Origin: Phormidesmis sp963710175 | Lineage (GTDB): Bacteria > Cyanobacteriota > Cyanobacteriia > Phormidesmidales > Phormidesmidaceae | NCBI GenBank assembly: GCA_963710175.1 | Contig: CAVPZC010000003.1 | Coordinates: 62,001-126,000, forward strand | Direction of reading: 5' to 3' | DNA length: 64,000 bases | Part shown: piece after piece, positions 42,272 through 50,899 of the stretch | Position numbering within the stretch: position 1 is the first letter of the stretch | How the letters are laid out: each line of letters opens with the position of its first letter | Translations under genes and position numbers: made by a program | The notes under the pieces: model-generated | Seen by the model: the letters and a program-made list of their open reading frames with translations, nothing else | Told to the model about the DNA's origin: nothing | Database searches by the model: none

Positions 42272-43570
42272 ATGACAAACTCCTCTCAGCGTTTCTGGCT
42301 GTTTGGCAGTCTCTGGCAGTGGTTTGCTAAAACGCCTGCTAGGGCACTCGATCAGGCCTATGAAGCGGCTCTCAAAATCCGCCAAATTGAAACAAATCAC
42401 TTTGGCGGCAATCCTATCTCCGAAAACTACGGTGACTATAGCCGCAGCTCCTATCGACTGCTCCAAAGAGACTTAAAGAAGTATCTCAGCATAGTTAAGC
42501 GGCGGATGGCCGAATTTAGAGCCAGCAGCTCCGTTTTTCAAGTCCCTAGCGTGGGACAACTGACTACCCCGCTAATAGACGATGTTCCACTTGATCAAAT
42601 CAACGGACCCGCTGTTTTCTTTAGCAAGCTAAAGCTAGTCGACGAAACGCTAGAGCGCTACCAGCCCCCTTCCGTTTTTGCGCTCAGTCAGCTACAGACG
42701 CGCTCCGCTAAAAGCCTACCGGCCATACAATCAGACACAGCCCAACCTGAGGACAATCCCAACGAGGCCCTGAGCAGTCGTAACAGCGTTCTGCCTCGGT
42801 CGATTTTACGAACAGTAGACCGTATCAAACAGGACCTCGATCCCGATGCGGAAGTCGAAGTAGTGCGCAACTTTCGCAGCTCTAAAGCTCAGACTACGGT
42901 CGCAGTTACCTTTGTTTTACAGCTGATTATCATTCCGCTGCTTGCCCAGTATCTCAGCAAAAACTTTATTATCGGTCCGATTGTGGACTACAGCCGCGAT
43001 ACCACTCAAGCTGAAGTCTTCTTAAATATGGAGATGGAAGAAGACGCCCTGCACGAGCTTCAGCAGTATGAAGAGCGCTTCCGATTTGAAGTGCTTATCG
43101 GCAAAGCTCCGGAGCTCAACGAGCAGGAAATTGAAGATCGAGTCAGGCAGAAAGCCTTTCAAATCGAAGAAGAATACCGGCAGCGCAGCGCTGATGCCAT
43201 CAAAAACGTCTTCGCCGACGTGATTGCCGTTCTCACATTTTCACTTTTTCTCACGAGCTGCAAGCAGCAGATCGCTATTCTCAAATCGTTTATCGATGAA
43301 ATAATCTATGGTCTGAGCGATAGTGCCAAGGCTTTCATCATCATTCTTTTTACGGATACCTTTGTTGGCTTTCACTCTCCCCATGGATGGGAAGTGTTAC
43401 TAGAGGGAATGGCCAATCACCTGGGGTTACCCGCTAACCGAAACTTCATCTTTCTGTTCATCGCGACTTTTCCGGTGATTCTAGACACGGTCTTTAAATA
43501 CTGGATCTTCCGGTATCTCAACCGTATTTCACCTTCGGCAGTAGCTACCTATAAGAATATGAATGAGTAG
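42272..43570 (+). CDS. pxcA: light-induced proton extrusion protein PxcA (CemA family)
   Basis: PxcA/CemA is a plasma- or envelope-membrane protein required for light-dependent proton release and efficient inorganic carbon uptake. The long soluble N-terminal half (FWLFGSLWQWFAKTPARAL and EAALKIRQIETNHFG) is characteristic. The four C-terminal helices follow from about residue 208, including TVAVTFVLQLIIIPLLAQYL and SDSAKAFIIILFTDTFVGFHSP. The end PVILDTVFKYWIFRYLNRISPSAVATY is the family signature. Length (432) is normal. Confidence 0.95.
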   Translation: MTNSSQRFWLFGSLWQWFAKTPARALDQAYEAALKIRQIETNHFGGNPISENYGDYSRSSYRLLQRDLKKYLSIVKRRMAEFRASSSVFQVPSVGQLTTPLIDDVPLDQINGPAVFFSKLKLVDETLERYQPPSVFALSQLQTRSAKSLPAIQSDTAQPEDNPNEALSSRNSVLPRSILRTVDRIKQDLDPDAEVEVVRNFRSSKAQTTVAVTFVLQLIIIPLLAQYLSKNFIIGPIVDYSRDTTQAEVFLNMEMEEDALHELQQYEERFRFEVLIGKAPELNEQEIEDRVRQKAFQIEEEYRQRSADAIKNVFADVIAVLTFSLFLTSCKQQIAILKSFIDEIIYGLSDSAKAFIIILFTDTFVGFHSPHGWEVLLEGMANHLGLPANRNFIFLFIATFPVILDTVFKYWIFRYLNRISPSAVATYKNMNE

Positions 43571-43614
43571 CAGGGCAAATTCATCAGAAACTGACGCGGA
43601 CGGGAGCCGCGAAC

Positions 43615-43732
43615 ATGACAAACTTTTCTAACCGCAACAGCCTTTGTCAGCGCTGACGAACTGCGCACGATGAGACGCCAACAGCAGGAAGACCCTGAAG
43701 ATGCTGAGCGCGGAGGAAAATCTGAACTGTAG
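43615..43732 (+). pseudogene. possible small-gene remnant with a frameshift
   Basis: Read with one reading-frame shift near base 43627, ATG ACA AAC TTT continues as a protein-like sequence of 35 residues ending VSADELRTMRRQQQEDPEDAERGGKSEL and a TAG. The charged, low-cysteine composition looks coding, but no homologue comes to mind and the open stretch (43619-43732) has no clean start of its own. Its last codons are the first copy of a 15-bp tandem repeat. It could also be chance. Confidence 0.25.
43646..43657. repeat. 12-bp perfect palindrome
   Basis: GTCAGCGCTGAC lies between pxcA and psbM. It is a perfect palindrome and a possible protein-binding site; no function is assigned. Confidence 0.5.
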
Positions 43733-43758
43733 AAATCTGAACTGTAGAAATCTGAACT
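43718..43758. repeat. 2.7 tandem copies of a 15-bp unit reaching into the psbM stop codon
   Basis: AAATCTGAACTGTAG occurs twice perfectly (43718-43732, 43733-43747), and 11 more bases match at 43748-43758, overlapping the psbM stop (43757-43759 on the minus strand). The array is in the psbM 3' region. Confidence 0.95.
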
Positions 43759-43867
43759 ATGTGCCCGTTTTCTTACTAGCTGTTTGAATATACAAAATCA
43801 ACAGAAATACAGTGGGTACGAAGACGAACAAGACGCTGGCGACGAACCCTAATTTGTTAGTTTCCAT
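43757..43867 (-). CDS. psbM: photosystem II protein PsbM
   Basis: This 36-residue single-helix subunit lies at the PSII dimer interface. The translation (METNKLGFVASVLFVFVP then TVFLLILYIQTASKK) matches PsbM along its length. It sits between pxcA and a ferredoxin gene, and the psbM-ferredoxin-psbB-psbT order is common in cyanobacteria. Confidence 0.96.
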   Translation of the reverse strand: METNKLGFVASVLFVFVPTVFLLILYIQTASKKTGT

Positions 43868-43969
43868 GAGACCGCTAATCCTACTCTTAAATGTTCATTG
43901 CTCTTGAGCTATAGCATATCACCCTGAAGTCTTACGGGTAGCAGGGCGACTGATAGCCGACCTGCGGCC

Positions 43970-44371
43970 TTATTCAGATGTTGTCGAAGCTGGCTCGTTG
44001 GCTTCGGGCGTAGCAGAGGCGGTTTCTTTGGCTTGAGCCGCCTCTGCCTTGGCCTTTCTGAGGCTCGCTTTTTTATCGGGCTTAGTTTCGACACTGATAG
44101 GGCCTTGCACCATTGTCTGGCAGGCCAACCGGCAGCTAGAGGGACGCTTGCTTAGCTTTTTCTCCTCTACAGCGGTCCGAGGAGACAGATTGCCCACGCC
44201 CTCAATGATATCTACTACGCAGGTGCCACACTGCCCGTATCCCCCGCACTGGGTCAGTTTGCCGACAAGCGTATAGATGTCAATATTGTTCTCCTGAGCT
44301 TTGAATCTCAGATTCGAGCCGACAGCAGCTTCGACTTCCTTATTTTCTTTAATAAACTTAATACGAACCAT
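43970..44371 (-). CDS. [2Fe-2S] ferredoxin with charged C-terminal tail
   Basis: This is a 133-residue ferredoxin-fold protein. Cluster ligands are Cys42, Cys48, Cys51 (QCGGYGQCGTCVV) and Cys84 (CRLACQT). The Cys-x5-Cys-x2-Cys spacing is that of adrenodoxin-type rather than plant-type ferredoxins (Cys-x4-Cys-x2-Cys). The last 36 residues are Lys/Ala/Glu/Thr-rich and look disordered. This class is found beside psbB in many cyanobacteria; its electron partner is not known to me. It is divergent from psbB. Confidence 0.88.
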   Translation of the reverse strand: MVRIKFIKENKEVEAAVGSNLRFKAQENNIDIYTLVGKLTQCGGYGQCGTCVVDIIEGVGNLSPRTAVEEKKLSKRPSSCRLACQTMVQGPISVETKPDKKASLRKAKAEAAQAKETASATPEANEPASTTSE

Positions 44372-44838
44372 GTCTGTATTCTACCTGCTTGCTTGAGCGC
44401 GATCAGAGTGCCGCTCCACTAGAGAACTATAGGCCGCACAGCGTATGCGTAACTAGACTTTAGCCCAATAATTCCTTTGGTCTCGATTGAGCGTTTGGGT
44501 GAGCTGGCGCGATCGCAAATAGCCGCTTTAAGCCACTATGTTTGCTTGCGCTGGGCGTTGAGAGCTAGTTACACTTCTTTATACACCCTCATTTTCGCAT
44601 TTTTGCGAGCAAACCTGGCTAAGGCGGTGTAATTTCATTCTTCGAGCATAGAAAGGCGAGGGGATTGAAGGCCATGTATCAGGTATTTCTAGGTTTGTAG
44701 AGGTTCTATATCTGGTAGCCTGGTAGTATCTGAAGTCTTTATACTTAAGGGCATCAATTTTTAATTATCCAGGCTTTCGCTTTACTTAACTTAAGAAGCG
44801 ATACGTAGTTTTTAGTAAAACAAGGAGGAGCGTAGTCA
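44372..44838. promoter_or_regulatory. upstream region of psbB, divergent from the ferredoxin gene
   Basis: These 467 bp contain no supported gene. TATACT at 44740-44745 is a possible -10 element for psbB; no good -35 box lies 17 bp upstream, which is common for cyanobacterial photosystem promoters. A strong AAGGAGGA ribosome-binding site (about 44822-44830) precedes the psbB ATG. Confidence 0.4.
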
Positions 44839-46371
44839 ATGGGTCTACCTTGGTACCGAGTACATACCGTTGTCCTGAACGATCCAGGGCGGCTGATTTC
44901 TGTACATTTGATGCACACAGGGCTCGTCGCTGGCTGGGCGGGTTCAATGGCACTGTTCGAGCTGGCTACTTTTGATCCGAGCGATCCGGTGCTCAACCCG
45001 ATGTGGCGGCAGGGCATGTTTGTCATGCCTTTCATGACCCGTCTGGGTGTGACAGGCTCTTGGGGCGGCTGGGATGTCACGGGTGCAACTGGCGTCAATC
45101 CCGGTTTTTGGTCATTTGAAGGTGTAGCGCTAGCGCACATCGTTTTGGCAGGTCTATTGTTTTTGGCCGCCTGCTGGCACTGGGTCTATTGGGACTTAGA
45201 GCTGTTTCGCGATCCGCGAACGGGTGAACCTGCCCTGGATTTGCCCAAAATGTTCGGCATTCATCTATTTTTATCAGGTCTACTATGCTTTGGGTTCGGA
45301 GCCTTCCATTTGACAGGTTTGTGGGGGCCTGGAATGTGGGTTTCTGATCCCTACGGACTGACCGGGCACGTCCAAGGGGTTGCCCCTGAATGGGGACCGG
45401 CTGGCTTTAACCCCTTTAACCCAGGCGGCGTTGTGGCTCACCACATTGCAGCTGGGATTGTTGGTATTATCGCCGGACTATTTCATCTCACGGTGAGACC
45501 TCCACAGCGTTTGTACAAAGCGCTGCGGATGGGCAACATTGAAACCGTCCTATCGAGTTCGATTGCTGCTGTGTTTTTTGCCGCTTTCGTGGTGGCTGGC
45601 ACAATGTGGTATGGCTCTGCGACAACACCGATCGAACTGTTTGGCCCTACCCGCTATCAGTGGGATAGCAGCTACTTTGGGGAAGAAATTGACCGTCGCG
45701 TTCAGCGATCTGTGGCAGGTGGCACTTCGCTCGAAGATGCCTATGCTGTCATTCCTGAGAAGTTGGCCTTCTACGACTACGTAGGCAACAGCCCTGCTAA
45801 AGGTGGTCTCTTTCGGGTAGGTCCGATGGACTCTGGCGATGGGATCGCAACAGCTTGGTTGGGTCATCCAGTTTTCCACGATGGTGAAGGCCGTGAGCTG
45901 TCGGTTCGTCGTCTGCCTAATTTCTTTGAGACTTTCCCGGTTATCTTGACTGACAAAGATGGCGTGCTCCGTGGCGACATTCCTTTCCGCCGGGCTGAAT
46001 CAAAGTACAGCTTTGAGCAAACTGGCGTTGTGGTTGACTTCTATGGCGGCGAGCTAGACGGTCAGCATATTGAGGATCCGGCAGCAGTTAAGCGGTATGC
46101 ACGTAAAGCTCAGCTGGGCGAACCCTTTGAGTTTGATCGGGCAACGCTGGAGTCTGACGGTGTGTTTCGGTCTAGTCCTCGAGGCTGGTTTACATACGGG
46201 CACGCTGTGTTTGCGCTGCTGTTCTTCTTTGGCCACATCTGGCACGGGGCTCGTACGCTGTTTAGAGATGTGTTTGCCGGGGTCGATCCCGATCTATCTC
46301 CTGAGCAGGTTGAGTGGGGCTACTTCCAAAAAGTGGGTGACCTCTCGACTAAGGCGGCTAACAGAAGTTAG
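44839..46371 (+). CDS. psbB: photosystem II CP47 reaction-centre protein
   Basis: CP47 is the six-helix inner antenna of PSII binding about 16 chlorophylls. The N-terminus MGLPWYRVHTVVLNDPGRLI, the long lumenal loop with RDVFAGVDPDL at the end, and several membrane His residues (for example in LMHTGLVAGWAGS, AHIVLAGLLF) are as in all PsbB proteins. Length (510) is normal. It is followed by a terminator and then psbT. Confidence 0.98.
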   Translation: MGLPWYRVHTVVLNDPGRLISVHLMHTGLVAGWAGSMALFELATFDPSDPVLNPMWRQGMFVMPFMTRLGVTGSWGGWDVTGATGVNPGFWSFEGVALAHIVLAGLLFLAACWHWVYWDLELFRDPRTGEPALDLPKMFGIHLFLSGLLCFGFGAFHLTGLWGPGMWVSDPYGLTGHVQGVAPEWGPAGFNPFNPGGVVAHHIAAGIVGIIAGLFHLTVRPPQRLYKALRMGNIETVLSSSIAAVFFAAFVVAGTMWYGSATTPIELFGPTRYQWDSSYFGEEIDRRVQRSVAGGTSLEDAYAVIPEKLAFYDYVGNSPAKGGLFRVGPMDSGDGIATAWLGHPVFHDGEGRELSVRRLPNFFETFPVILTDKDGVLRGDIPFRRAESKYSFEQTGVVVDFYGGELDGQHIEDPAAVKRYARKAQLGEPFEFDRATLESDGVFRSSPRGWFTYGHAVFALLFFFGHIWHGARTLFRDVFAGVDPDLSPEQVEWGYFQKVGDLSTKAANRS

Positions 46372-46377
46372 AGCGTA

Positions 46378-46410
46378 TAGGCAACGGCATTATTATGATG
46401 CCGTTGCCTA
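46378..46410 (+). terminator. rho-independent terminator after psbB
   Basis: A 13-bp stem (TAGGCAACGGCAT / ATGCCGTTGCCTA) with a 7-base loop is followed by AGTTTTTT. It lies 6 bp after the psbB stop and 84 bp before psbT, so psbT needs read-through or its own promoter. Confidence 0.85.
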
Positions 46411-46494
46411 AGTTTTTTGCTCCAGCTGACAATAGGTTTAGTAGACTGAAGGTATCTAGCTGAGAGACAGCATGTTGTTTATTGGAAATGAGTC

Positions 46495-46593
46495 ATGGAA
46501 GCAGTTGCTTACATCTTGATTTTCGCTTGTGTAATTGGGACTTTGTTTTTTGCGATCGCCTTTCGCGAGCCACCCAAAATCACTAAAGACTAG
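46495..46593 (+). CDS. psbT: photosystem II protein PsbT
   Basis: This 32-residue single-helix subunit contacts the D1 acceptor side and the PSII dimer interface. The translation (MEAVAYILIFACVIGTLFFA then IAFREPPKITKD) matches PsbT, including the FREPP signature after the helix. The start lies 123 bp after the psbB stop, the usual gene order. Confidence 0.97.
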   Translation: MEAVAYILIFACVIGTLFFAIAFREPPKITKD

Positions 46594-46617
46594 CATCATC
46601 TGAAGGCTAGCTCAGGT

Positions 46618-46658
46618 CTGAAGCCATTGATGATTGATTAAGTCGTCAATGGCTTCAG
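46618..46658 (+). terminator. strong hairpin downstream of psbT, possible terminator
   Basis: A 16-bp stem (left arm CTGAAGCCATTGATGA, right arm TCGTCAATGGCTTCAG, one G-T pair) closes a 9-base loop 25 bp after the psbT stop. No run of T follows on the plus strand, so it may instead be a 3'-end stabilising structure. Confidence 0.55.
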
Positions 46659-46756
46659 AGTTGAAAAATAGATAGAGCGGGGGTTCGGTTGCTATACCTG
46701 ATGGTAGACCGGACCCTTTTCTTATATATTCTTGGCTAGGGCGTCACTTTTCTCTA

Positions 46757-46771
46757 TCACAAAACTTGTGA
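46757..46771. promoter_or_regulatory. palindrome upstream of nrdR
   Basis: TCACAA-AAC-TTGTGA is a perfect 6-bp-arm palindrome 64 bp before the nrdR ATG. It resembles an NrdR box (CACWA/TWGTG arms) but with a 3-base centre instead of the even-length centre of known boxes. It is a candidate autoregulatory site. Confidence 0.4.
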
Positions 46772-46835
46772 CAGATTCGTCTTGGCGTAGCGTAGCTATT
46801 CTATCCAGATTGGCCTTTCTGGAGGCTTTCATTCT

Positions 46836-47384
46836 ATGCAGTGTCCATTTTGCCAGCACCCTAACAATCGCGTTCTAGAGTCTAGATCGGCTGAGTCGGA
46901 TCGAAGCATTCGCCGTCGTCGGGAATGTCTGGAGTGCGATCGCCGGTTTACAACTTATGAACGCATCGAGTATGTGCCGATTACCGTGATTAAACGCGGA
47001 GGCGATCGCGAATCTTTTGATCGGTCCAAGCTGCTGCGGGGCATTGTGACGGCCTGCGAAAAAACGGGAGTCAGCGCCCATACTTTGGAAAGGGTGGTCG
47101 ATGAGATAGAGGCCGAACTACAGCAGCAGGCAATCAGAGAAGTCAGCAGCGGAGAAATTGGCGAGCGCGTGCTGAGCCGTCTCCAGCAGCTGAGCGAGGT
47201 AGCCTACGTGCGATTTGCTTCGGTTTATCGTCAGTTTCAGGGTATTCGCGACTTTACCGAAGCGCTCAGCCAGCTAAAAGGCAAAAACTATGCCGCTCAA
47301 TCCCCGCAGCGGCCCGATAGTACGCCTGCGCCTGAAGCGGTCACTCGCCGCGACGGTGAAGGACGACTGGCCTCTCCGGTGTAG
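46836..47384 (+). CDS. nrdR: transcriptional repressor NrdR
   Basis: NrdR represses ribonucleotide reductase genes when dATP is high. Residues 1-35 form the zinc ribbon (MQCPFCQHPNN, ECLECDRRFTTYER). The ATP-cone follows (VIKRGGDRESFDRSKLLRGIVTACEKTGVS, VDEIEAELQQ, GERVLSRLQQLSEVAYVRFASVYRQF). The last 35 residues are a variable proline-rich tail. A palindrome lies upstream (46757-46771). Its position before rpsA is the usual one in cyanobacteria. Confidence 0.95.
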   Translation: MQCPFCQHPNNRVLESRSAESDRSIRRRRECLECDRRFTTYERIEYVPITVIKRGGDRESFDRSKLLRGIVTACEKTGVSAHTLERVVDEIEAELQQQAIREVSSGEIGERVLSRLQQLSEVAYVRFASVYRQFQGIRDFTEALSQLKGKNYAAQSPQRPDSTPAPEAVTRRDGEGRLASPV

Positions 47385-47593
47385 AGATATATCGGCAGCT
47401 TGAATAATTGAGTGACTTTTGTATGCTTATTGATCTATGATTGATGTTCTTGTGACAGGAGACCTCAAAGCCCGTTAAGGCTTCCCACTTGCAACTTAGT
47501 AATTTTACAAGCGGTGCGCGCACTGTCTGGTGACTTGTGCGATCGCGAGGTGTTCACTCGTTCGCGGAGAAAAAACTGTAGGAAACATCTAGC

Positions 47594-48565
47594 ATGGCCA
47601 ACCCGGATACTCAAAACACTGATATTGGTTTTACTCATGACGATTTCGCAGCGCTTTTAGACCAGTACGACTACAACTTCAACCCTGGCGATATCGTTCC
47701 TGGCACGGTATTTAGTATTGAACCTCGGGGTGCGTTGATCGATATTGGCGCTAAGACGGCTGCGTATCTCCCGATTCAGGAGATGTCCATTAACCGGGTT
47801 GAAGGTGCCGAAGAGGTCTTGCAGTCAAACGAGACTCGCGAGTTTTTTATTCTCACCGACGATAACGAGGACGGTCAGCTCACGCTTTCCATTCGGCGAA
47901 TTGAGTACATGCGGGCCTGGGAGCGGGTGCGTCAGCTACAGCAAGAAGATGCTACGGTTCGCTCTCTTGTCTTTGCCACCAACCGAGGGGGTGCGCTGGT
48001 TCGAATCGAAGGGCTGCGTGGGTTTATTCCAGGCTCTCACATCAGCACGCGGAAGCCAAAAGAAGACCTCGTTGGCGAAGAGCTGCCCCTGAAGTTTTTG
48101 GAAGTTGACGAAGAGCGCAATCGACTCGTGCTCAGCCATCGTCGGGCGCTGGTAGAGCGGAAGATGAACGGTCTTCAGGTGAGCGAAGTGGTAATTGGTA
48201 CCGTTCGTGGCCTCAAGCCCTACGGCGCATTTATTGATATTGGCGGTGTGAGCGGCCTGCTGCATATCTCTGAAATTTCTCACGATCACATTGACACGCC
48301 CAACTCAGTCCTCAATGTGAACGATGAAATCAAAGTCATGATCATCGATCTGGATGCTGAGCGAGGTCGCATTTCGCTCTCGACCAAACAGCTAGAGCCT
48401 GAGCCGGGCGACATGGTGAAAAATCCTGACCTGGTCTATGAAAAAGCTGAGGAAATGGCTGAGCGCTACCGTGAGCAGCTGCGTCAGAAGGCATTAGGCG
48501 AGTCTGGCGAAGTCAGCAATGAAGAAGAATATGTACCTGAGGAAGAACTGGCGACTGCTGAGTAA
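47594..48565 (+). CDS. rpsA: 30S ribosomal protein S1
   Basis: S1 helps bring mRNA to the 30S subunit. This is the short cyanobacterial form (323 residues) with three S1 RNA-binding repeats at about residues 33-103, 118-185 and 200-268. The first two contain GDIVPGTVFSIEPRGALIDIG and FATNRGGALVRIEGLRGFIPGSH, the third VIGTVRGLKPYGAFIDIGGVSGLLHISEIS. An acidic tail ends the protein. It is transcribed with the same polarity as nrdR with a 209-bp gap. Confidence 0.95.
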   Translation: MANPDTQNTDIGFTHDDFAALLDQYDYNFNPGDIVPGTVFSIEPRGALIDIGAKTAAYLPIQEMSINRVEGAEEVLQSNETREFFILTDDNEDGQLTLSIRRIEYMRAWERVRQLQQEDATVRSLVFATNRGGALVRIEGLRGFIPGSHISTRKPKEDLVGEELPLKFLEVDEERNRLVLSHRRALVERKMNGLQVSEVVIGTVRGLKPYGAFIDIGGVSGLLHISEISHDHIDTPNSVLNVNDEIKVMIIDLDAERGRISLSTKQLEPEPGDMVKNPDLVYEKAEEMAERYREQLRQKALGESGEVSNEEEYVPEEELATAE

Positions 48566-48586
48566 AGGCTAGTTCGGTCAGTTAAT

Positions 48587-49324
48587 ATGGCGACTATTTG
48601 CTGTCAGGGACATACCTTTGAGCAGATCCAGGCGGTACTGTTTGATAAGGACGGTACACTGGCTGATGTAGAGGCTTATCTGAAAGCTTTGGGAAACCTG
48701 CGATCGCAGCTCATAGCATCCAAAATACCGGGACTACGGTCTCAGCTGCTGGCAGCCTTTGGCCTTGAAGGGGACACCGTTGACCCGACTGGACTATTAG
48801 CGGTGGGCAGTCGGTATGAAAACGAGGTGGCAACAGCGGCCTATATCGCAGCGGCAGGGCAGGGGTGGATAGCCGCGATCGCTACTGTCCAAAAAGCTTT
48901 TCAGAAAGCTGAGGAGTCACTTGCGCCAAAAGTGGCCAAAACACCTCCTTTGGAAGGTGCTTCGTCTCTACTTAAGCGACTTAAATCAGCGGATATTAAG
49001 CTCGGTATTGTCTCTTCAGACGCTCACGTAGAGGTAGCCGCCTTTATTGAGCAGTATCAGCTTACAGAAATTAGTTGGTACTGCGGGGCCGCACCGACAG
49101 CCCTACCCAAAACCCATCCTAGCTTTTTGCAGATGGCCTGCGAAGCAATGGCCGTCAGTCCTCTAGCTACTTTAGTGATTGGCGATTCGGCTGCGGATTT
49201 AGCACTGGCCCGTCAAGGTGCGGCTGGCTTTGTCGGGATGACCGGCGGTTGGCAGCGATCGCCCTCTTTAGAGTCAACCTCAGCAACCTGTGAAAACCTG
49301 GCGCAAGTTGAAAGTTTCAGCTAG
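48587..49324 (+). CDS. HAD-family hydrolase
   Basis: This is a haloacid-dehalogenase-superfamily phosphatase of 245 residues. Motif I is VLFDKDGTLAD (nucleophile Asp in FDKDG), motif II is IVSSDAH, and motif IV is VIGDSAADLALARQG. The cap domain is helical, as in the phosphoglycolate phosphatase-like subgroup, but the substrate cannot be read from the sequence. It begins 21 bp after rpsA. Confidence 0.85.
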   Translation: MATICCQGHTFEQIQAVLFDKDGTLADVEAYLKALGNLRSQLIASKIPGLRSQLLAAFGLEGDTVDPTGLLAVGSRYENEVATAAYIAAAGQGWIAAIATVQKAFQKAEESLAPKVAKTPPLEGASSLLKRLKSADIKLGIVSSDAHVEVAAFIEQYQLTEISWYCGAAPTALPKTHPSFLQMACEAMAVSPLATLVIGDSAADLALARQGAAGFVGMTGGWQRSPSLESTSATCENLAQVESFS

Positions 49325-49517
49325 ATCGCTATCGATGCTTTAGATTGATGGATATTCGAAAATTGATGAATACTGATAACGAGTTTGCTTGCTAGGCAAT
49401 TAAAAGGGCTATGGTGACTGAAGGCTAAAAATTGCCATCCGGTCTGAATGCTCACAAGCTGCTGATCAGGGCTATAAGGCCAATATTTTTAAAGAAGATG
49501 AAGAGGAGGATTGGCTT

Positions 49518-50780
49518 TTGTCTCGTCGCTACCTATTTACATCAGAATCGGTCACAGAGGGGCACCCCGACAAGATTTGCGATCAAATCTCAGACACAAT
49601 TTTAGATACGATGCTGACGTTAGACCCCAGCAGTCGCGTCGCTGCTGAAGTGGTCGTGAATACGGGACTGGTATTGGTCACAGGGGAAATTTCTTCCCAG
49701 GCAAAGGTGAACTTTGTAGAGGTGGTTCGCAAAAAGATTGCCGAAATTGGCTACACGGATCCTACCAACAACGGCTTCTCGGCGGATAGCTGCTCTGTGC
49801 TGATTGCGCTAGATGAGCAGTCCGCAGACATTGCCCAGGGCGTAGACCAGGCTCAAGAAACCCGTGAACAAACTAGCGACGAACGCTGGGACGCCATCGG
49901 AGCGGGCGACCAGGGAATTATGTTCGGCTTTGCCTGCGATGAAACGTCTGAGCTGATGCCGCTGCCAATTTTTCTGGCTCATCGGATTTCTCATCAGCTC
50001 TCGGTGGTCAGGAAAAATGGCCGCCTTCCCTACTTAGGGCCAGACGGCAAGACCCAGGTGACTGTTGAGTATGAAGACGGTCGGCCCATCGGCATTGATA
50101 CGGTGCTGATTTCGACGCAGCATACCGAAAATATTGGGGAACTGACCGATAATGACGAGGTTCAGGCCAAAATTAAGGCTGATCTCTGGCAGGCGGTGGT
50201 GTTGCCTATTTTTGCAGGCATGGATATTCAGCCGGATGATCGCACCCGATTTTTGGTGAACCCCACCGGCAAGTTTGTTATTGGCGGCCCCCAGGGTGAC
50301 TCTGGGCTGACTGGACGTAAAATAATTGTCGATACGTACGGCGGCTACTCTCGTCACGGCGGCGGTGCCTTTTCTGGCAAAGATCCGACCAAGGTAGATC
50401 GCAGCGCTGCCTATGCCTGCCGGTATGTCGCTAAAAATATTGTGGCCGCAGGGTTAGCTGAAAAGTGTGAGGTGCAGCTGAGCTATGCCATTGGGGTGGC
50501 TCGTCCGGTCAGCATTTTTGTGGAGACGTTTGGCACGGGCCGGATATCGGATGAGAAGCTGCTAGATCTGGTCAATCAGCACTTTGAGCTAAGGCCAGCC
50601 GGGATCATTGAGACCTTTGACCTGCAAGGGTTGCCCAAAGCGCGTCAGGGTCGTTTTTATCAGGAGGTAGCGGCCTATGGTCACTTTGGCCGCACCGACA
50701 TTGACTTGCCTTGGGAGCAGACTGACAAAGCGGCAGCGCTCAAGGCTGCTACTGCTGAATTAGCTGCAGCAGGCGTATAG
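49518..50780 (+). CDS. metK: S-adenosylmethionine synthase
   Basis: MetK makes SAM from methionine and ATP. The 420-residue enzyme has FTSESVTEGHPDKICDQISD at its start, GAGDQGIMFGFACDET in the middle, GGPQGDSGLTGRKIIVDTYGGYSRHGGGAFSGKDPTKVDRSAAY (the catalytic P-loop region) and EVAAYGHFGRTDIDLPWE near the end. Length is normal. I do not recognise a riboswitch in the 193-bp leader. Confidence 0.97.
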   Translation: MSRRYLFTSESVTEGHPDKICDQISDTILDTMLTLDPSSRVAAEVVVNTGLVLVTGEISSQAKVNFVEVVRKKIAEIGYTDPTNNGFSADSCSVLIALDEQSADIAQGVDQAQETREQTSDERWDAIGAGDQGIMFGFACDETSELMPLPIFLAHRISHQLSVVRKNGRLPYLGPDGKTQVTVEYEDGRPIGIDTVLISTQHTENIGELTDNDEVQAKIKADLWQAVVLPIFAGMDIQPDDRTRFLVNPTGKFVIGGPQGDSGLTGRKIIVDTYGGYSRHGGGAFSGKDPTKVDRSAAYACRYVAKNIVAAGLAEKCEVQLSYAIGVARPVSIFVETFGTGRISDEKLLDLVNQHFELRPAGIIETFDLQGLPKARQGRFYQEVAAYGHFGRTDIDLPWEQTDKAAALKAATAELAAAGV

Positions 50781-50794
50781 GTTACACAGCCCAA

Positions 50795-50870
50795 ACCGCT
50801 AAAGTTAAAGCCCAAATGCCCTTCAGGATACGTCTATTCGGCTTCCTGAGGCGTGCTCTAATTTAGCGGT
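50795..50870. repeat. nested inverted repeats between metK and the BlaI gene
   Basis: Outer arms ACCGCTAAA (50795-50803) and TTTAGCGGT (50862-50870) are perfect complements and enclose a second pair, TCAGGA (50843 group at 50823-50828) and TCCTGA (50844-50849). The right outer arm ends 29 bp before the BlaI-like start. It may be the metK 3' structure or an operator. Confidence 0.45.
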
Positions 50871-50899
50871 AAGTTTAAACAAAAGATGCTCCGGCGCTT

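Noticed and set aside
49325..49517. Possible SAM-sensing riboswitch in the metK leader
   Set aside because: I could not find the conserved helices or a terminator/anti-terminator pair of any SAM riboswitch class.
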